A stretch of 64,000 nt of DNA, taken from Sorex araneus. Taxonomy: Eukaryota; Chordata; Mammalia; Eulipotyphla; Soricidae. Where the stretch lies: NCBI RefSeq assembly GCF_027595985.1, contig NC_073305.1:81209974-81273973 (forward strand). The letters are read 5' to 3'. Within the stretch, counting starts at the first letter, position 1. The number at the start of each line of letters is the position of its first letter. This document shows positions 1-12,900 of the stretch, in pieces. Below the pieces are notes generated by a model that saw only the letters and a list, made by a program, of their open reading frames with translations, did not search any database and was not told where the DNA came from. The position numbers and the translations under genes are program-made.

Positions 1-958
1 TTATACAAATGGCCAAAAGGCACATGAAAGAATGCTCTATATTGCTAATCATCAGGGAGATGCAAATAGAAACAACAATGAGATATCATCTCACACACAG
101 AGACTGGTACACATCAAAAAGAACAAGAACAACCAGTGCTGGCACACATGTGGGGAGAAAGGAACTCTCTTTCATTGTTGATGGGAATGCTGACTGGTCC
201 AGCCTTTTTTGGAAAATAATATGAAAAAAATAAAATAAAAACTAGCAATTGACCCAGCAATACCACTTCTCAGAATATATTCCAAAGGTTTAAAAAAAGC
301 ACAGCATAAGTGACATATGCACCTGTATGTACATTGCAGCACTGTTCACAATAGCCAGAATCTGTTAACAATCCAAGTGCCTGAGAACAGACAGCTGATT
401 AAAAAAACGTTGGTACATCTACACAATGGAATATTATGCCGCCGTTAGGAGAGATGAAGTCATGAAATTTGCTTATAAGTGGATGGTCGTGAAGAGTATC
501 AGACTAAGTAAAATGAGTCAGAGAGGGACAGATGTAGGATGACTGCACTCATTTGTGGAGTATAAAATAACATAATATGAGACTGACACCCAAGGACTGT
601 GAGTATTGATCCATAGTTGGAAGCCTGCCTCGTTAGCTGGGGGAGAAGGCAGCTGGAATAGAGAAGGGATCAGTAAGTCAATGTTGGTTGGAGGAATCAT
701 CCGGGATGGGAGATGTGTGCTGAAAGTAGATAAAGGACCAAATGTGATAACCTCTCAGTATCTGTATTACAAACCATAATGCCCAAAAGTAGAGAGTATG
801 GGGAAAATTGTCTGCCATAGAGGCAGGGGGAGGGTTGGGATGGGGGAGGATACTGGGGACATTGGTGGTGGAAGATGTGCACTAGTGGAGGGATGGGTGT
901 TTGATCATTGTATGACTGAAATTCAAACATGAAAGCTTTGTGACTGTAAAAAAAAAAA
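1..958 (+). mobile_element. LINE-1 3' end (ORF2 C-terminus plus 3'UTR, A-tail)
   Basis: The first ~220 bases translate to a decayed L1 ORF2 C-terminal region ([19 protein letters not shown], then [13 protein letters not shown]-like). This is followed by the usual L1 3' text on small-animal-style spacing and a run of A at 949-958. The reading frame is broken by stops, so the copy is dead. Its 5' part continues off the left edge, inside an intron of SLC25A27. Confidence 0.8.
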
Positions 959-3900
959 GGAATTTTAATGTGTTCAGTAATCTGAGAATAGAATCACAAG
1001 TTTATGAAGATTTCCATTCAAATAATTAAATGAGGGGTTGGAATTATAGCACAGTGGGTAGAGCACTTGCTTTGTATATGGCCAACCTAGGTTCAATCCT
1101 TGGGCTGTACCCCTGCCACGAGCAATCCCTGAGAACAGCCATGTGTGGCCTCCCCCCAAAACAAAATTAAATTTCATTTAATTGAAATGGCCCCTTTTAG
1201 TTTGATTTGGTTTAGGGGCAATACCAGGTGCTGCTCAGGGTTATTCCTGACTCTGCTCTTGGAATTACTTCTGGTAGATACAGGGAACCATATGGGATGC
1301 TGGAGATTGAATCTGGGTCAGATATGTGCAAGGCAAGCACCCTAACTGCTGTACTATCTCCCTGGCCCCTGAAACTTTGAAAAAGGTTTTTAGTTTATAT
1401 GGAAATTCACTATATCAGCATATCACTGTCATCCCGTTGCTCATGGATTTGCTCGAGCAGGCACCAGTAATGTCTCCATCATGAGATTTGTTGTTACTGT
1501 TTTTGGCATATTGAATACGCCACGGGTAGCTTGCCAGGCTCTGCCGTGCGGGCGAGATATTCTCGGTAGCTTGCCAGGCTCTCCAAGAAGGGCGGAGGAA
1601 TGGAAATTCAAGAAATGCAAATTGCTTCGATTCCTAACCATTCTAGATGTGTCTATCCACCAAATCGTACCATATGAGGGGTGAAGCATATCCAACTGCA
1701 CCCCATATATAAGAATATATGTATAATTTTCACATTTCATTTTGTTCTTTAGATTTCGTGGTGTGCATCATGCATTTGCCAAAATCTTAGCTGAAGGAGG
1801 AATACGTGGGCTTTGGGCAGGCTGGATACCCAATATACAAAGAGCAGCGCTGGTGAATATGGGAGGTAATGGAAATATTATTGAAATCTGAGCTCTTTAT
1901 TGTCTTCCTCCATTATAAGTACTTAGTAGGGAAAATGAACATTTTAACTTCAGTACCATGGCATATTGGTAAATCTCTCCTCATAATTGAAAATTGAATA
2001 TTTTCCCTAGAGCATTTCCACTTGGTTTTATGATTATGTCTAAAACAAATTTCTTCAATTTGTGGCAATAAGGAGATAAAGTCAAATTGTTTCTCAGCTC
2101 TCATCTCTAAAAATCCTGCTCCTATTGCTGTATTACCCTTCCTGTTCAACATAGTATTCTAGGCTGGAAATATGAATGTTTCCTTATCTCTCACTCTCAC
2201 TTCCCATTTTCAGTTATAAATTTCTTCCATTTTAAAATATTCTTTATAAAATTCTTCCCTCTGGCACATACAACTTTAATGTTTTCAATGTTCTAAAAAT
2301 ACTACATATTTTTTGTAGCATTTATCATCGAAACTTCTCAACTAGATCACTGCTGTAGCCATTGTTCTCTTCCTCCTCCTCAAATGGATATACCCAGTCT
2401 CCCAAGCAATTTATCTAGAGCACAGACCTGAACATAAAACCCTTTACTGTATCTTATCACACAGGATAAATTGATAAATTTCTTAGCATAACTCAGAAGG
2501 TCTGTACCTTCAGAGAATTGAGCAGTTCAGTGATTCTGAACTGAAATGGAAAATCAGCACTAAATTCATTCTTTAGACACCTGCCAAAATTTCTTCACCT
2601 CTGAACTCTCTGTCCTCATTCCTTTTTACTTCTTCTGTTTAATTTTCTTCTTCAGATTCTCCCAACCCCCACCTTTTTTGGTGCTGGGGTTAGAATCCAA
2701 GACTTTGAACATGTGAAGACTGTACACTAACACTGAGCTACATCCCTGATCTTTTCTGTGTATCTTTTGTTCGTTTGTTTTTCTTTTTTAAGCTACACTC
2801 AGCGATACTCAGAACTTACCTCTTGACTCTGTGTTCAGGGATCCCTCCTTTGGGCTCAGGGGACCATGTGGGGTGCTGGAGATCAAACTTAGGTCAGCTT
2901 TGTGCAAGGCAAATGCTGTACTATTACACCAGCTCCACCTTTTAATATTCAACTGAGGTCTCTCCCCCACCTGCACATCCCCAACCTCCCCTCCCCATTT
3001 GTATTTTATGCCCAGTTAGGTGGGTTTTTTTTTTTTTTTGTACTTTCTTGTGCTTCTGTTACTGCTATGCTTCATTCCATTCCCTTCTTTTATGTATCTT
3101 CTCCACACAGACATCGTCATCTGAAGGCTAGGACTGAATTTTATTTATCTTTATTTCCCCAGTCCCTCATTAACCATTTGATGTGTGAGTTAATTAGTAA
3201 AGGAATCATTTCTAAGAACAAAACTATATCATTCCAAGAAACAAGAAATTTAGTGACATCAGCTTTAAGGCTTATAGTAAAATATTATCCAAGGCAGTAA
3301 ATCTGTTTTCTCTTTTGCTGTCTCAGCCACTCCATGTCTACCACACCGTATTGGTGGATATTTCAGTTTGTCAAGATACCTTTCTAATTGTAGTTTCTTA
3401 ATTCATTGCTTCAGAAATATATTGCAGGAGGCCAGGAATATTGCCCAAGCAGCTCTACTAACATATGCAGGAAGCCTCTATTCCTGACCCACATGGTCTC
3501 TGGAACCAGAAATAGTTCTGGAGATTGCCAGCTGTGGCTTAAAAACAAAACAAAATGAAATCACTTACAGGGATGGTGAATAGCCCAGCAGTAGAGCACT
3601 TGCCTTGCATGTGGGAGTCTTTGGGTTCAATTCCTGCCACCTCCAAGAAATCAAACAAAAATAAAAATTTGTTGGTTGTGGCTCATATTTGCCTTCTAAG
3701 TTCCAGCTATTTTTCTCAGCATCTTCATTTGGCTATTTCAAATATATCACACTGAATATAACCAAATCAAACTCATTTATTAAACTACTTCTCCATTCTT
3801 CCCTATTACAAAATATGACATTACCATTCTTTCATTTGGATAGCATAGCAAACATGATATGCTTCCTTTCACTTTGAGTCAGTCAGTCACAAAGTTCAGC

Positions 3901-6900
3901 CAATTATATCTTTCAAATATATTACAAAATCCTCTGCTTTCATATCTGGAGCCACTTCTTTGTCTGTTATTTATCCTGTATTTGAGCACTACAGTCTCAC
4001 CTTTCCCCTTCCCTTATCTCCCCCCTCCCCCCCATATTTCCCCATTCCCAACAATGTTTCTGAAACTGCTCTTATCAGGTCAGCAGTGCCTGTCATTTGA
4101 AAGATATTAACTGAGCTATTTCTCATTTTTACCAGCTCAATCAGTGGCTGCTATGTCCTGCAAATTATTGAAGCTTTAAACTTTCAATCATCTTTGATTT
4201 CCTCTCGCTTAAGTATTCAATCTGAGGGCTAATCTTGTCAATTCTGCCCTCAAAAAAGAAAAAAAAAAGGCATAATCTAATCTGACCAGCACTCTCTAAC
4301 TCCTTTATCCAAGTCATCATTTCTTACCAGAACAACTACAATAGTTTTATATCTATCCTATTTCACTTCCCTAAACTATACTCTTAAGAGGACAGCCTGT
4401 AAATAGTGAGTCAGCCCTTCATTTAGAACATTCCCCTGGCTTCTGCTGCTCTCCGGGATCTGAACACTGCCACTTCTATGAACTTTGCTTAATATTACAC
4501 CAGTTCTTTTGCTGTTCCTCTTGCATAATGAACTTTAATCCCAAGGTTACAATTCATCTGTTCTCTTGCCTAGGACACTCTCTCTTACATTTCTACAAGG
4601 TTTATTTTCTTGTTCTTCCTTTAGATCACTGCTCAGGTGGTATTGAGATGCCTTAGTGATCACTCTTTATAATGCATAGACATCATTTCCCCTTCTGACG
4701 CCAGTTATCTTCTTAACTTGCCTTTACAGCAGTTATTGCCATCTAAAATGCCAGGTATTTCACTTACTTATTTTCTCCTGCCTCAACAAAGTATGGGGAT
4801 TTTCTTAATTTTATCCATGGGCTCTTTCACAGTGCCTAGAATAATATCTAGCACACAGTAGGCCCTCTAAATCTGGTGAGTGGTCAAATATTTTTGCCTC
4901 TTCACAATTTACTTAGTGCAGACAATATTATAAGCCTCCTGTACAGTGACATGCCACTCCACTGTTTGCACTTCAACAGCTCTTCACTGTCTCAGGAAAA
5001 CCTATAAAAGGTTAATATAGAATGATGTCCGGACTTCTTTAGTTATAAGTGAGAGCATCTCAACTCAAGCTAATTTAGGCTAAAAAAAGTAATTTATCAG
5101 CTCAGATACTGAAAAGTCCAGCAGGGTAAGTTGACCTTACACACAGCTGCATTCAGATAATCAAAAGAAATAATTGATTATATATATTTAAATTATTGTT
5201 GTTTATGTAATATGGTTACAATAATGTTTATGTTTCTGACATACAAAGTTACTGCTCCTCCACTACCACCAAAGTGACAAATAAGACCTTTCAGTACTGC
5301 CTTTGTGTTGCTTCTAGTCTTTTTCTCCCCCCCAGACCTTTCTCCCACTGCTTGGCTGTCTTGTAGCTATTTCCTTTCCTCCCATCCATCAGTAGCTGTA
5401 TTTTCCTCTAATTGAGAACAAGTTTCTTTCATAGTTTTATACATTTATGCCCCACATCTAGCATATTCTAGATACAAAAGACACTTCTTTCTGATTAAAT
5501 GAATAGTTAAGATTTCTTTTTCTATTGCCAGATTTAACTACCTATGATACAGTGAAACACTATTTGGTATTGAATATACAGCTTGAAGAAAATATCATGA
5601 CTCATGGTTTATCAAGGTAATTTTTTTATTTGAATTTTTATTATAAATATAAATAGAAATTGCAAATATAGATCAAGCTTCTCAAAGTTTGTAGTTAACA
5701 TGGGGAAGACAGAGAAGGTTGAAGAATGTTTTTCTTTCTCAAAATATTTGTACCTTGTTGGGACTATCCCAGGGTTAGATTCTGATGACAGTTCCCCCAC
5801 TCAACAGCTATATATAAGTATTTTTTTTTTATCTTGAAGGCAATACCCTGTAGTGCTATAAAAGGTAAAACCAACTCCTTTCTATGAAGTGTGCCCAGGG
5901 CACAAGAAAGGGAAATATGAAAATAATAAACACTAAAAGAAAGCTAGTTACTATAGAGGAGGAAACAAAAATTGGAAGGACCTACAAAAGAGAAAGAATT
6001 AAGTAAGATTTTTGAAGGGCTGTAACTCTTGATAGAAATAGTAAGAAGAACATTGTAGCAAGGATGCAGTGCCTGCCACAACCTCCTAACTCCTAACCTC
6101 CTCTAGAGTAAATTATATTTTAAATGTCTAGCACCCATAACATTATTTAATTTATATACTGATCCTGCTTCTAAATCCTTTATGCTATTTACATAAGTGT
6201 TTTGTAAACATTTTTTTGCCTAGTGAAAACAGAACTATTTCACAGACTTCTAAAGCAGACATAGAGTATATATTTATAATAAAAAATTTTACATGTAAAT
6301 GTTCAGATATAAATGTTCTGTCCACTCCAGAATCCAGGCATAGGTATAGCTTAAGAATCAATAACATTTTTGCAAATATGCTTTTAAAAAAATAAGCAAA
6401 CCAAAATTATATTAATACTATTACATCAGTGATATTTGAGACTATATAGATCTAGATAGAAATTACTTCTAATTTCAGGTTCACCTTAATATTCTTGAAG
6501 TATTTTTATTTTGTTCCTTCTCTTTTAAAGTGTTGACTTTAAATGCTGCTATACCAATTTAAGTGTCTTTATTTTTTGTTCTTTTTATTCCAAACCCTCA
6601 CCTTAATATGCTCATGCATTATATGCCATTATTTTTCTATATTTCTCTATTCAGTCGTTTATGCTTCTTCTTTCACAGAAAAAGGTGGGCTGGCCTGCTT
6701 CCACTATTTTTTCTATCCCTATAAGTGTATCTGTTACACTACCCTTACCTTCTTCCCGCTGCCAACTTTGCTCACGTTGTTTGTTCTAAGACTTTCTTTC
6801 CCAGTTTCTCCAGTTTATTAACCTGAGATACCTTCATATCTTACAGGATGCTTATATATGTTTCAATCTTGAGACTTATTTTGGGAGCATTATATCCAGA

Positions 6901-9900
6901 TCTGTAATAACTCTACAGTGAAATGACCTATTTCTTTATCATTGTCTTATCCCCACCCCATTGTTTTTAAATAACCATATTTCTAATCTAAGAGTCATGG
7001 ATTTCACAGTACGTGTAAACCGAACATAATACTATTCCACCTAATGTAATTGAACACTGTATTCTATCCTAATCCCAAATAAGTTAGTTCTTGTTCTTGT
7101 TGCTTGCTAATTCACGTTTTTAGAATATGGGGTGATTAGTATTTGACTCCACCACCAGGTTTTAAAGTGAAGTAGGTGACAGGAGTTTTATTAAATTGAT
7201 GAAAATAAAAAGTTTCTCATTAAAAATCCAAATCTAAATAAGTAAATATTGCTATGTGTTTGGAGGTTTGGATGCTCTAGTAAAGGACACAATGAATACA
7301 TATGGAAGCATGAAGGGACTTTATTTTATTTTAATTTTTATTAGTGAATCACCGTGAGGTATAGTTACAAACTTATGAACTTTTGTGTTTGCATTTCAGT
7401 TATACAGTGATTGTTTACCCATCTCTCCACCAGTGCCCATTCTCCTCCACCAATGTTCCCAGTATCCCTCCCACTACCCCATCCCCAACCACCCTACCCT
7501 GCCTCTGCGGCAGGGCATTCCCTTTTGTTCTCTCTCCTTTTGGGTGTTGTAGTTTGCACTAGAGGTATTGAGTAGCCATCATGTTTGGTCTGTAGTTTAC
7601 TTTTGGAATGCATCTTTCAACCGGAATAGGTCCTTCCAACATGGTGTTCCCTTCTCTATCTCAACTGCCTTTTCCCCCAGCATGTGAGGCCAGTGTCCAA
7701 GCTGTGGGGCAGACCTCCTGGTCCTTATCTCTACAACTCTTGGGTGTTAGTCTCCCACTCTGTTACTTTATATTCCACAGATGAGTCCGATCTGTCTATG
7801 TCTGTCTCTCTCTTTCTGACTCATTTCACTTAACATGATACTTTCCATGTTGATCCACTTATATGCAAATTTCATGACTGCATGAAGGGACTTTATGGTC
7901 AGAGAGCATCTGATGAGCCACTGACATCAGGAAGAATTTTGATAATAATAATAAAATGATATACACATGAACAACATACTTGAAATGGTTAACATGGCAA
8001 ATAGGATAAATTGTGTGATATATAAATATGATATATATTACAACAGGTAACAATATATGTAAGTAAGGAAAGCAAAGAAAAGATAAGAAGTTGAATTAAT
8101 TTATGATCAGGCAATAATATATGAGAAAAAGCCCTTTCTTAAAATTATGGGCTATTGAGAAATAGACCTGTAAAAAAGTTATTTCATGCTGTCTGAAGAT
8201 TATAGATGAGCCTGATTATTGGGTGATGCTGAAGAGGATCACAAATTTTATCACAGTGCTGATAGAATATTTTAAATTTGTCTTGTAGATAGTCCATTTG
8301 GTTTCCTGGAAATAACAGAAGAGTTGAAAATTACTCTCTGCCCATTATTAGGTTAGCTGTGTTCTGGGCTCCTTTGGGTGTCTTATGAACAAGGAATAAT
8401 AGAGTTTCAAAACAAAGTAGCACATACACTACAATACTGAAAATCTGGCAAAATCAATTTCTTTTATTGCTCTATCTTCTCACTTAGACTCTTACTATGT
8501 TATTTTCTTTCTTTTAATACTTAAATTTCATAGAAACCTAGATAGACTGCTGTATGTCCTCAAAAAAAAATTGTAAGAAGATAATGAGACCACTGACAGT
8601 TGCATTCTGTGCCAGATGGGGCCACAATTGCTGAAGAAGGATGAGAGGGATGGGTGACTTTTGATGTGGTTAACTTACAGATCTTAATAAATCCTCTAAT
8701 AATTACATATGTTCACATTTTGAAACATTTTAGTAATATTAATACTCTTGAGATTGTTACCATGCCTAGCATTTATATATGAAGTTAAACTAGTACCCAG
8801 CTTCTCTGAAACAAATAAATAAAAACTTAGTGTTTTCTTCCAATCTTTTGACAAAGATAGGGAGGCTGTTTCTATTTCTGCTTCATTTATTTGTTCCTCT
8901 TCTTGATTATTTTGGGTTTTTTCTTTTCTGAAGGGGGCGGATTTCTAGGTCATACCTAGTAGTTCTCAGAGGCTATTCCTTGCTGTGTTCAGGGATCATT
9001 TTGAGTGGTACTTGGGGCACGGTGTGCAGTGCAAGGGATTGAATTAGAACCAACCGCCTGCAAAGCAATTGCCTTAACCCTTGTACTATTTCTCTGGCCC
9101 CATTTATTAGGTTTCTAAGTATCATTAGCTTTTTGTGATTCCATAGTTGGAATCAGTGTGAATCATGTCCTCAACCACTGAGCCACAACTTCAGCCTCTG
9201 GATATTGCTCTCATTAACTCATGTTGGAACACAAATAATTTTTTTGTGTTATCCTGAGATATATTTGCATAGAAATATATTAAAAATAAAAAATATTAAA
9301 CTCATAGAATCTGAGTAAATAGGAGATTAGGCTTCAAAGAATTTGGGTAAAGAGGAAATAATATGAAAGAGCAATCTGTATTTAGTAGAATATATATGGT
9401 GAAACAGTCAGTTCTTTCCACAGAGACAAATGCCTATTGTGCAGGGAAAGACCTGAAAAAAATATATGCATGGCTGGGTTATATGCTTTACTGTCACTAC
9501 CTATTAGTGAAGTGGAATTTAAAGAATGACCAGGGTTAACTTTTTTAAATGGTAACCAAATACTCGTTTACTTACCTAAAATCCTCTCAATAACTTACTT
9601 TCACTTCAAGAATAAAATCATGCTCCTTAAAGAGCATTGGCTACTGGACTGATCTTGACCTTCGTCTTTAGTCCTCCATCTGACCTGACAAGATGCTACA
9701 ACCGTGTTGGCTGCTTTCTGTCTCCTAATGATACCCAAAGTATTCTTGACGTAGGGCTTTTCATCTGCTCCTCCTTCTGTTTCCAACACTCTTCCCTCTA
9801 GATCTTAATGTAGACATTTCCTTCCCACTTTTGTTTTCAGCTGGGGAGCCTTCTAAAATTGCTAACTACTCACTCCGTATCACATCACCCCATTTAATGT

Positions 9901-12900
9901 TTTTCATAGTACTTATTATTTATCTTCTGAAATATTCATTTAGCTTCTCTCTCCCCAAGTAGAGTGTTAATCCTTGATGGTAGGATCTTTCCTGTGTTGT
10001 GCACTGCCTGCCAAAATACCCGGCACCAGTAGGTGTTCAGTTTGTATTTGTTGAGTAATGCTTGTTTTGTTTGTCCTTCTGCTGTTTAATGATTCTGTCT
10101 CTTAAGCTAAAAGATCATTATGTATTCAAAAAATAAATATGTGAGTGGCTATGTGTCAGTCTCTCTTGCCTGCCACGTGCATTTGGTGGCCATGTGCTCC
10201 TTCCCCACCTTGGCCTGCTGCCATCACCAACTGACGCATGAAGGAGGGAACAGGGCAGACAGGCTGATCAGTTGCTGTTTATTACATTCTCTCCATGTGC
10301 CTGTTCCAGTCTCACTAAGCTCCCTGTCCCAGTCCCACAGTGCCCCTCATTCTCGTTTCCTCCTGTCCCCCATGCTAGTCTCTCTGCTCTGTCTCGCAGC
10401 CTGGGTGTAGCAACCACACCTAAGTAGGTAGCACAATCAACAGATGAAAGCCCTTCATGATCTCCTGCAGCCAGGAGATCCACTCAAGGGCAAAATTCTG
10501 CCTAGAGTTGTTTCTCCTTTCCTTAGTCCAATAACCATTTAAACATTCATCTTAATTCTACTTCTTAATATTAGTTATTTTATATGGACACAGTAAGAGA
10601 TACATTAAGCTGGAAGGGAGGCTCTCCTGGGGACATCTTGCTATAGATCTCAGACTACAGTGCTCAGGCCAGATTAGTCTTTCCTAACACTAAGCAGGGT
10701 CCTAATCCAGTTGTTACTCTTTGGATCATGACAGAATTTGTCCATGACCGTATTCTTAACTTATAGTTAAGTATTATGGCTCTTTGCCTGGCCCATTTCG
10801 ATGCCTGGGGGGTAGCTCGTAGTTTGCCCTGGGTCCATCCAGTCCCTCATCGGAACCCTGCTTTTGGGTGCTAGGAATTAAGAGCAACTGAAGCTTCAGT
10901 CTAGAAACAGATGCCCAGGAGTGAATATTATTCAGAGTCAATTAACTCCCAAGTTAAAAAAGCATAGCATTAGCTGTCTTCCTGTGTCTATTCATAAGGA
11001 CATTGCTCTGAAGTAAACTTTGCAAAAGGGTATAAGAAGAAAAAAATCAATATTTAACTTAAAGTTACAAATCAACAGAGTCTAATTTGGGGATAAAGGG
11101 GATTTACTGGTTGGGGAAGCAGAGCACAGAGAAGAGGTTAAAGATAAGCACACAGGAATGGGAGTGCCTCAGGAGCACTGTGATGGATGTAACCCAATAA
11201 ACCTAAACTCCCTGCGGCTAGGGAAAAAGGACAAACCAATGTTATCCTACAGATCATTGTTTTGAAGAATATTACTGTGATGAATTTATATCATTTTTTG
11301 GAAGTGTTAAGTTCCCTGAAGAGTAGGAATTATATATGCTATCTCTTAATTGTATTTATTTGTATTTATTAGTTTCTGTTCTGGACTGGTGGCTTCTATT
11401 CTGGGGACACCTGCTGATGTCATTAAGAGCCGAATCATGAATCAACCACGAGATAAACAAGGAAGGTAGACGGAAAGTCTTTAGTATTCATATGTCTGAA
11501 AATCCTGTAATAGTAATGTTCCTTAAAGATTTTTACTCTGTATTTGTTCTTATTAGAAATATATTTGTGTGTTTATGTGTTCAACCAGGAAATTATTTTT
11601 ATGCAATTACCCACTCTTTGCCTAATGGAAAAATATTGTCCTTTCAGGGGAAATTAGTTTAACTTAATGGTCAATAATATTATTTAGACAAGGATTTTTT
11701 TATGATTTGACTCTTTTTTAAAAATATTCTGCTGACAATTTACAGAACTCTTTCTTCAGATATATAGAATGTGATTTGTTATAAAACAGTATGTTTTCTC
11801 TGGAGATGATCAGATGAAGTGAATTCAAAGTATAAGACCAAAGATGTGATGAAGGGTCAATCATGAACATGTAATCTTTCTGCTTAAAAGAAAGTATTAT
11901 TTGTTCTAAATGAGAAGAAGGTAGTTTACACATAGGAATTTCCCATAGAATATTCTTAATTTATTAACACATCAGAAATTTAACAAAATTATCTTGTTTC
12001 TTTTTTAGGGGACTTTTATATAAATCATCAACTGATTGTTTAATTCAGGCTGTTCAAGGAGAAGGATTCATGAGTTTATATAAAGGCTTTTTACCATCGT
12101 GGCTGAGAATGGTAAGATTTGATTTTCCCTTCCTTTATTTTTGTTTTCTATGTACTTAAATTACTTAAGTTTTTAAGTATGTAAACAGTTTCCCTTTTTT
12201 GTTGTGTGATTTTATATCTCATGCTTTCTCTTACCATTCCTCAATTTCATATTACCTTATTTTTTGATACACTAAAGTAAAATAATTCAGTTACATCTAA
12301 AAATAGGTTTTCTGTTGTTGTGTCAATATATAGTTTTCCTGCAGTGTAAACCTTAGTAGTATGTTTAGTCAAAATATTTTGGGACAAATGTACAGGTGTA
12401 CTAGACCATGTCTGTTAAATTGTTAATGCTTCAAACAAATGTTGTGCCGAACATTGCATTTCCCATTGTTTCAAGCACTGCCCAGGGGGTTCTCGGGCCA
12501 CTCCTGGCTGTCCTTGGTAAACTGGGCTATAAGGACCAATACTATGAGCCATTGCTGTGATACCACTTAGGCTCAGTGGTACTAAAGTCTACTACAGCTA
12601 CACCCACAAGTTCTTTGGCAGGGGGTGGTAGAGATAGGGCATGCAGGGTCAGGATTCAGATTCAGGTCCTGTGCACACAAATTGTGCACCCCTCACCCCT
12701 GAAAACTCTCTCTGGTCTTTGGATTATAGTTTTACTGAAGTGAATGAAGATATATAATCAGATAGACTTACTTAAATAGCATAGCAAATATAATAAAAAC
12801 AAGACACACAAGTTTTTCATAGATTAGAAAATACTTCAAAGTATCAATGATTTACAGGTTTAGAAATTCAAATAAGCAACACTTTGTACAATATAATAAA

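Larger units (their letters stand above)
1866..5531 (+). other. SLC25A27 intron: SINE remnants and L2
   Basis: Holds an antisense SINE at 2788-2936, short decayed SINE pieces near 3427-3660, and an L2 3' region at about 3860-4890. The remaining AT-rich stretches (1866-2650, 4900-5530) show no recognisable coding or RNA gene. Confidence 0.6.
5617..11372 (+). other. SLC25A27 intron with L1, SINE, L2 and LTR insertions
   Basis: The recognisable content is an antisense L1 at 7325-7879, an antisense SINE at 8910-9100, L2 at about 9600-10062 and an LTR at 10140-10868. The stretches 5620-7300, 7900-8900, 9110-9600 and 10880-11370 are AT-rich with no recognised feature; their ORFs are short and non-coding in character. 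Confidence 0.6.

Noticed and set aside
2902-3300. 132-codon plus-strand ORF
   Set aside because: It starts in a SINE and runs through low-complexity T-rich sequence; no splice context or recognisable protein.
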